Below are positions 62,812 to 64,000 of a DNA stretch of 64,000 nucleotides, in pieces. Numbering within the stretch: position 1 is the first letter of the stretch; every line of letters starts with the position of its first letter. This DNA is from Clostridium drakei. GTDB lineage: Bacteria > Bacillota > Clostridia > Clostridiales > Clostridiaceae. The notes beneath the pieces were generated by a model. The model saw only the letters and a program-made list of their open reading frames with translations. It had not been told where the DNA came from and did no database searches. The position numbers were made by a program, and so were the translations under genes. Location: positions 1 through 64,000 of the forward strand of contig NZ_JIBU02000004.1 in assembly GCF_000633595.2 (NCBI RefSeq), given 5' to 3'.

Positions 62812-63849
62812 TTATCCATCTTGAGGATACATATGAGTTAGGATATAATTTAACTCTTTAACTACATTAGCCATTAAAGATATTATCTTTGAATAAGGCA
62901 TTCTAGTTGGTCCAATTACTCCTATTTCTCCTACAGGCTTATCATTTATACTATATATTGCTGAAATTACACTGCATTGTTCTGCACCTTCTATAAAATT
63001 TTCAGTTCCTATTTTTACAGACATATTAGCACCGCTGTTTAAAAGCCCACTTATTTTATCCTTGTTATCTAACAATGACAAAAACTCACGTGCTCTTTCT
63101 ATGTCCTTATATTCTGGATAATTAAATATATTAGTTGAACCTTCAGTATAAATTTCAGATTTATCAACTGTATTTAAACTTTCATATAATACAGGAATTA
63201 TAGCATTGAATATATCATCATATCCTTTTAAATCACTTCTTAAGTTATTTATAACTTCTAAATTTATTTGATCACAATTTAAATTTTTCAATCTAGTATT
63301 TAACACATTGCTTAATTTTGTAAGCACATCTGAAGCAACAGCTTTCCCTACTCTAATCACATTATTCTTTATCAATCCACTATCTGTAATTATTAACAAT
63401 AATATATTATTACAATCAATATCTAAAAGCTGAACATGCTTTATGGAGCTTTTCCCTACAGATGGAGCTTTTACAATACAGGCCATTCTAGTTAATTCAG
63501 ATAAAATAGAAGTAGCTTGTTTTAATATCCTATCAACCTCAAACAACGCTGTATTTAAAATATGTGTTTTTATCATATATTCTTCTTCAGGTGTTAAATT
63601 AGGTAAATGCATAAGCTTATCTACATAAAGTCTATATCCCTTATCAGAAGGCTTTCTCCCAGAAGAAGTATGAAGTTGTTCAAGATATCCCATTTCTTCA
63701 AGGTCTGCCATTTCATTTCTTATAGTAGCAGAACTTATACCCAAATTATACTTTTTTGCTATGGTCCTGGATCCTACAGGTTCAGCAGTATTTATAAAAT
63801 CATTTATTATTGCCTGAAGTATTTTTATTTTCCTTTCATCCATTTCCAT
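62812..63849 (-). CDS. hrcA: Heat-inducible transcription repressor HrcA
   Basis: 345 aa. N-terminal winged helix with RKIKILQAIINDFINTAEPV and KKYNLGISSATIRNEMADLEE (about 5-45), then GAF-like and inserted dimerisation domains. Represses the operon at CIRCE, stabilised by GroEL in Bacillus. First gene, 16 bp downstream of CIRCE, so it is autoregulated. Confidence 0.97.
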   Translation of the reverse strand: MEMDERKIKILQAIINDFINTAEPVGSRTIAKKYNLGISSATIRNEMADLEEMGYLEQLHTSSGRKPSDKGYRLYVDKLMHLPNLTPEEEYMIKTHILNTALFEVDRILKQATSILSELTRMACIVKAPSVGKSSIKHVQLLDIDCNNILLLIITDSGLIKNNVIRVGKAVASDVLTKLSNVLNTRLKNLNCDQINLEVINNLRSDLKGYDDIFNAIIPVLYESLNTVDKSEIYTEGSTNIFNYPEYKDIERAREFLSLLDNKDKISGLLNSGANMSVKIGTENFIEGAEQCSVISAIYSINDKPVGEIGVIGPTRMPYSKIISLMANVVKELNYILTHMYPQDG

Positions 63850-63864
63850 AATCTCACCTCTTTA

Positions 63865-63891
63865 TTAGCACTCGTTGTTGTTGAGTGCTAA
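63865..63891. promoter_or_regulatory. CIRCE operator
   Basis: Perfect TTAGCACTC-N9-GAGTGCTAA, the HrcA binding site, in the hrcA leader. It lies between the promoter (63905-63933) and the hrcA start. Confidence 0.97.
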
Positions 63892-63904
63892 TTGCTATGA
63901 TTAA

Positions 63905-63933
63905 AAAATAGCACTCATAATTTTATTTGTCAA
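63905..63933 (-). promoter_or_regulatory. Sigma-A promoter of hrcA-grpE-dnaK-dnaJ
   Basis: Minus-strand TTGACA (63928-63933), 17-nt spacer and TATTTT (63905-63910). An extra CIRCE half-site TAGCACTC (63909-63916) overlaps the spacer and -10. Confidence 0.78.
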
Positions 63934-64000
63934 TACTACTTAATTAACTTTATTTGTACAGATAAACTTATATACAAGTTTAAAATAGCTAAATATTAAA

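Overview
This window looks like the chromosome of a low-GC, spore-forming Clostridium (Clostridium sensu stricto). It is AT-rich with strong GGAGG-type ribosome binding sites. It carries sporulation genes (cotS, yqfC, yqfD) and the gene orders rpoD-dnaG, yqfC-yqfD-pgpH-ybeY-dgkA-era-recO and hrcA-grpE-dnaK-dnaJ-prmA-rsmE-mtaB that are typical of Firmicutes. I cannot name the species. No rRNA, tRNA, CRISPR array, prophage or intact insertion sequence was seen.

Layout. 0.2-4.1 kb: riboflavin operon ribD-ribE-ribBA-ribH (minus strand) behind a consensus promoter and an FMN riboswitch with a terminator. 4.2-9 kb: two stand-alone proteins resembling the activation domain of cobalamin-dependent methionine synthase, a small membrane protein, a metallo-beta-lactamase-fold hydrolase and an APC amino-acid permease. 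9.2-11.4 kb: a membrane-anchored propeller-like protein and a phosphodiester glycosidase. 11.6-19 kb: purine operon purE-C-F-M-N-H-D behind a divergent guanine-type riboswitch. 19.2-22 kb: small hydrolases and hypotheticals. 22.5-25.9 kb: purine permease with its own purine riboswitch, and a solitary adenine-N6 DNA methyltransferase. 26-33.7 kb: a small basic protein, HtrA protease, CoA transferase, Lgt, TauE exporter, and a fluoride-riboswitch operon with two FluC channel subunits and DUF190. 33.9-42 kb: RNase P RNA, then zinc-ribbon protein, Nif3, TrmK, PH-domain protein, RpoD, DnaG and a dNTPase. 42-46.4 kb: CotS, pyruvate phosphate dikinase and a CcpN-like regulator. 46.8-63.9 kb: housekeeping run recO, era, dgkA-PAP2, ybeY, pgpH, yqfD, yqfC, yqeY, rpsU, HIT, mtaB, rsmE, prmA, dnaJ, dnaK, grpE, hrcA, with a perfect CIRCE operator at the end.

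How it works together. Four cis-acting riboswitches (FMN, two purine, fluoride) each precede a visible intrinsic terminator, so vitamin, purine and fluoride-resistance genes are controlled by transcription attenuation. The two purine transcripts also share near-identical promoters and an upstream TTCGT-N6-ACGAA palindrome, suggesting a second, protein-based control layer.

Most noteworthy: the paired methionine-synthase-activation-like proteins, the CamA-like orphan methyltransferase, a modular family of roughly 290-bp intergenic repeats with inverted ends, the shared purine palindrome, and several small genes and start codons that a length-based ORF search misses. No single locus stands out as a wholly new system; the best leads are the two orphan-protein loci.
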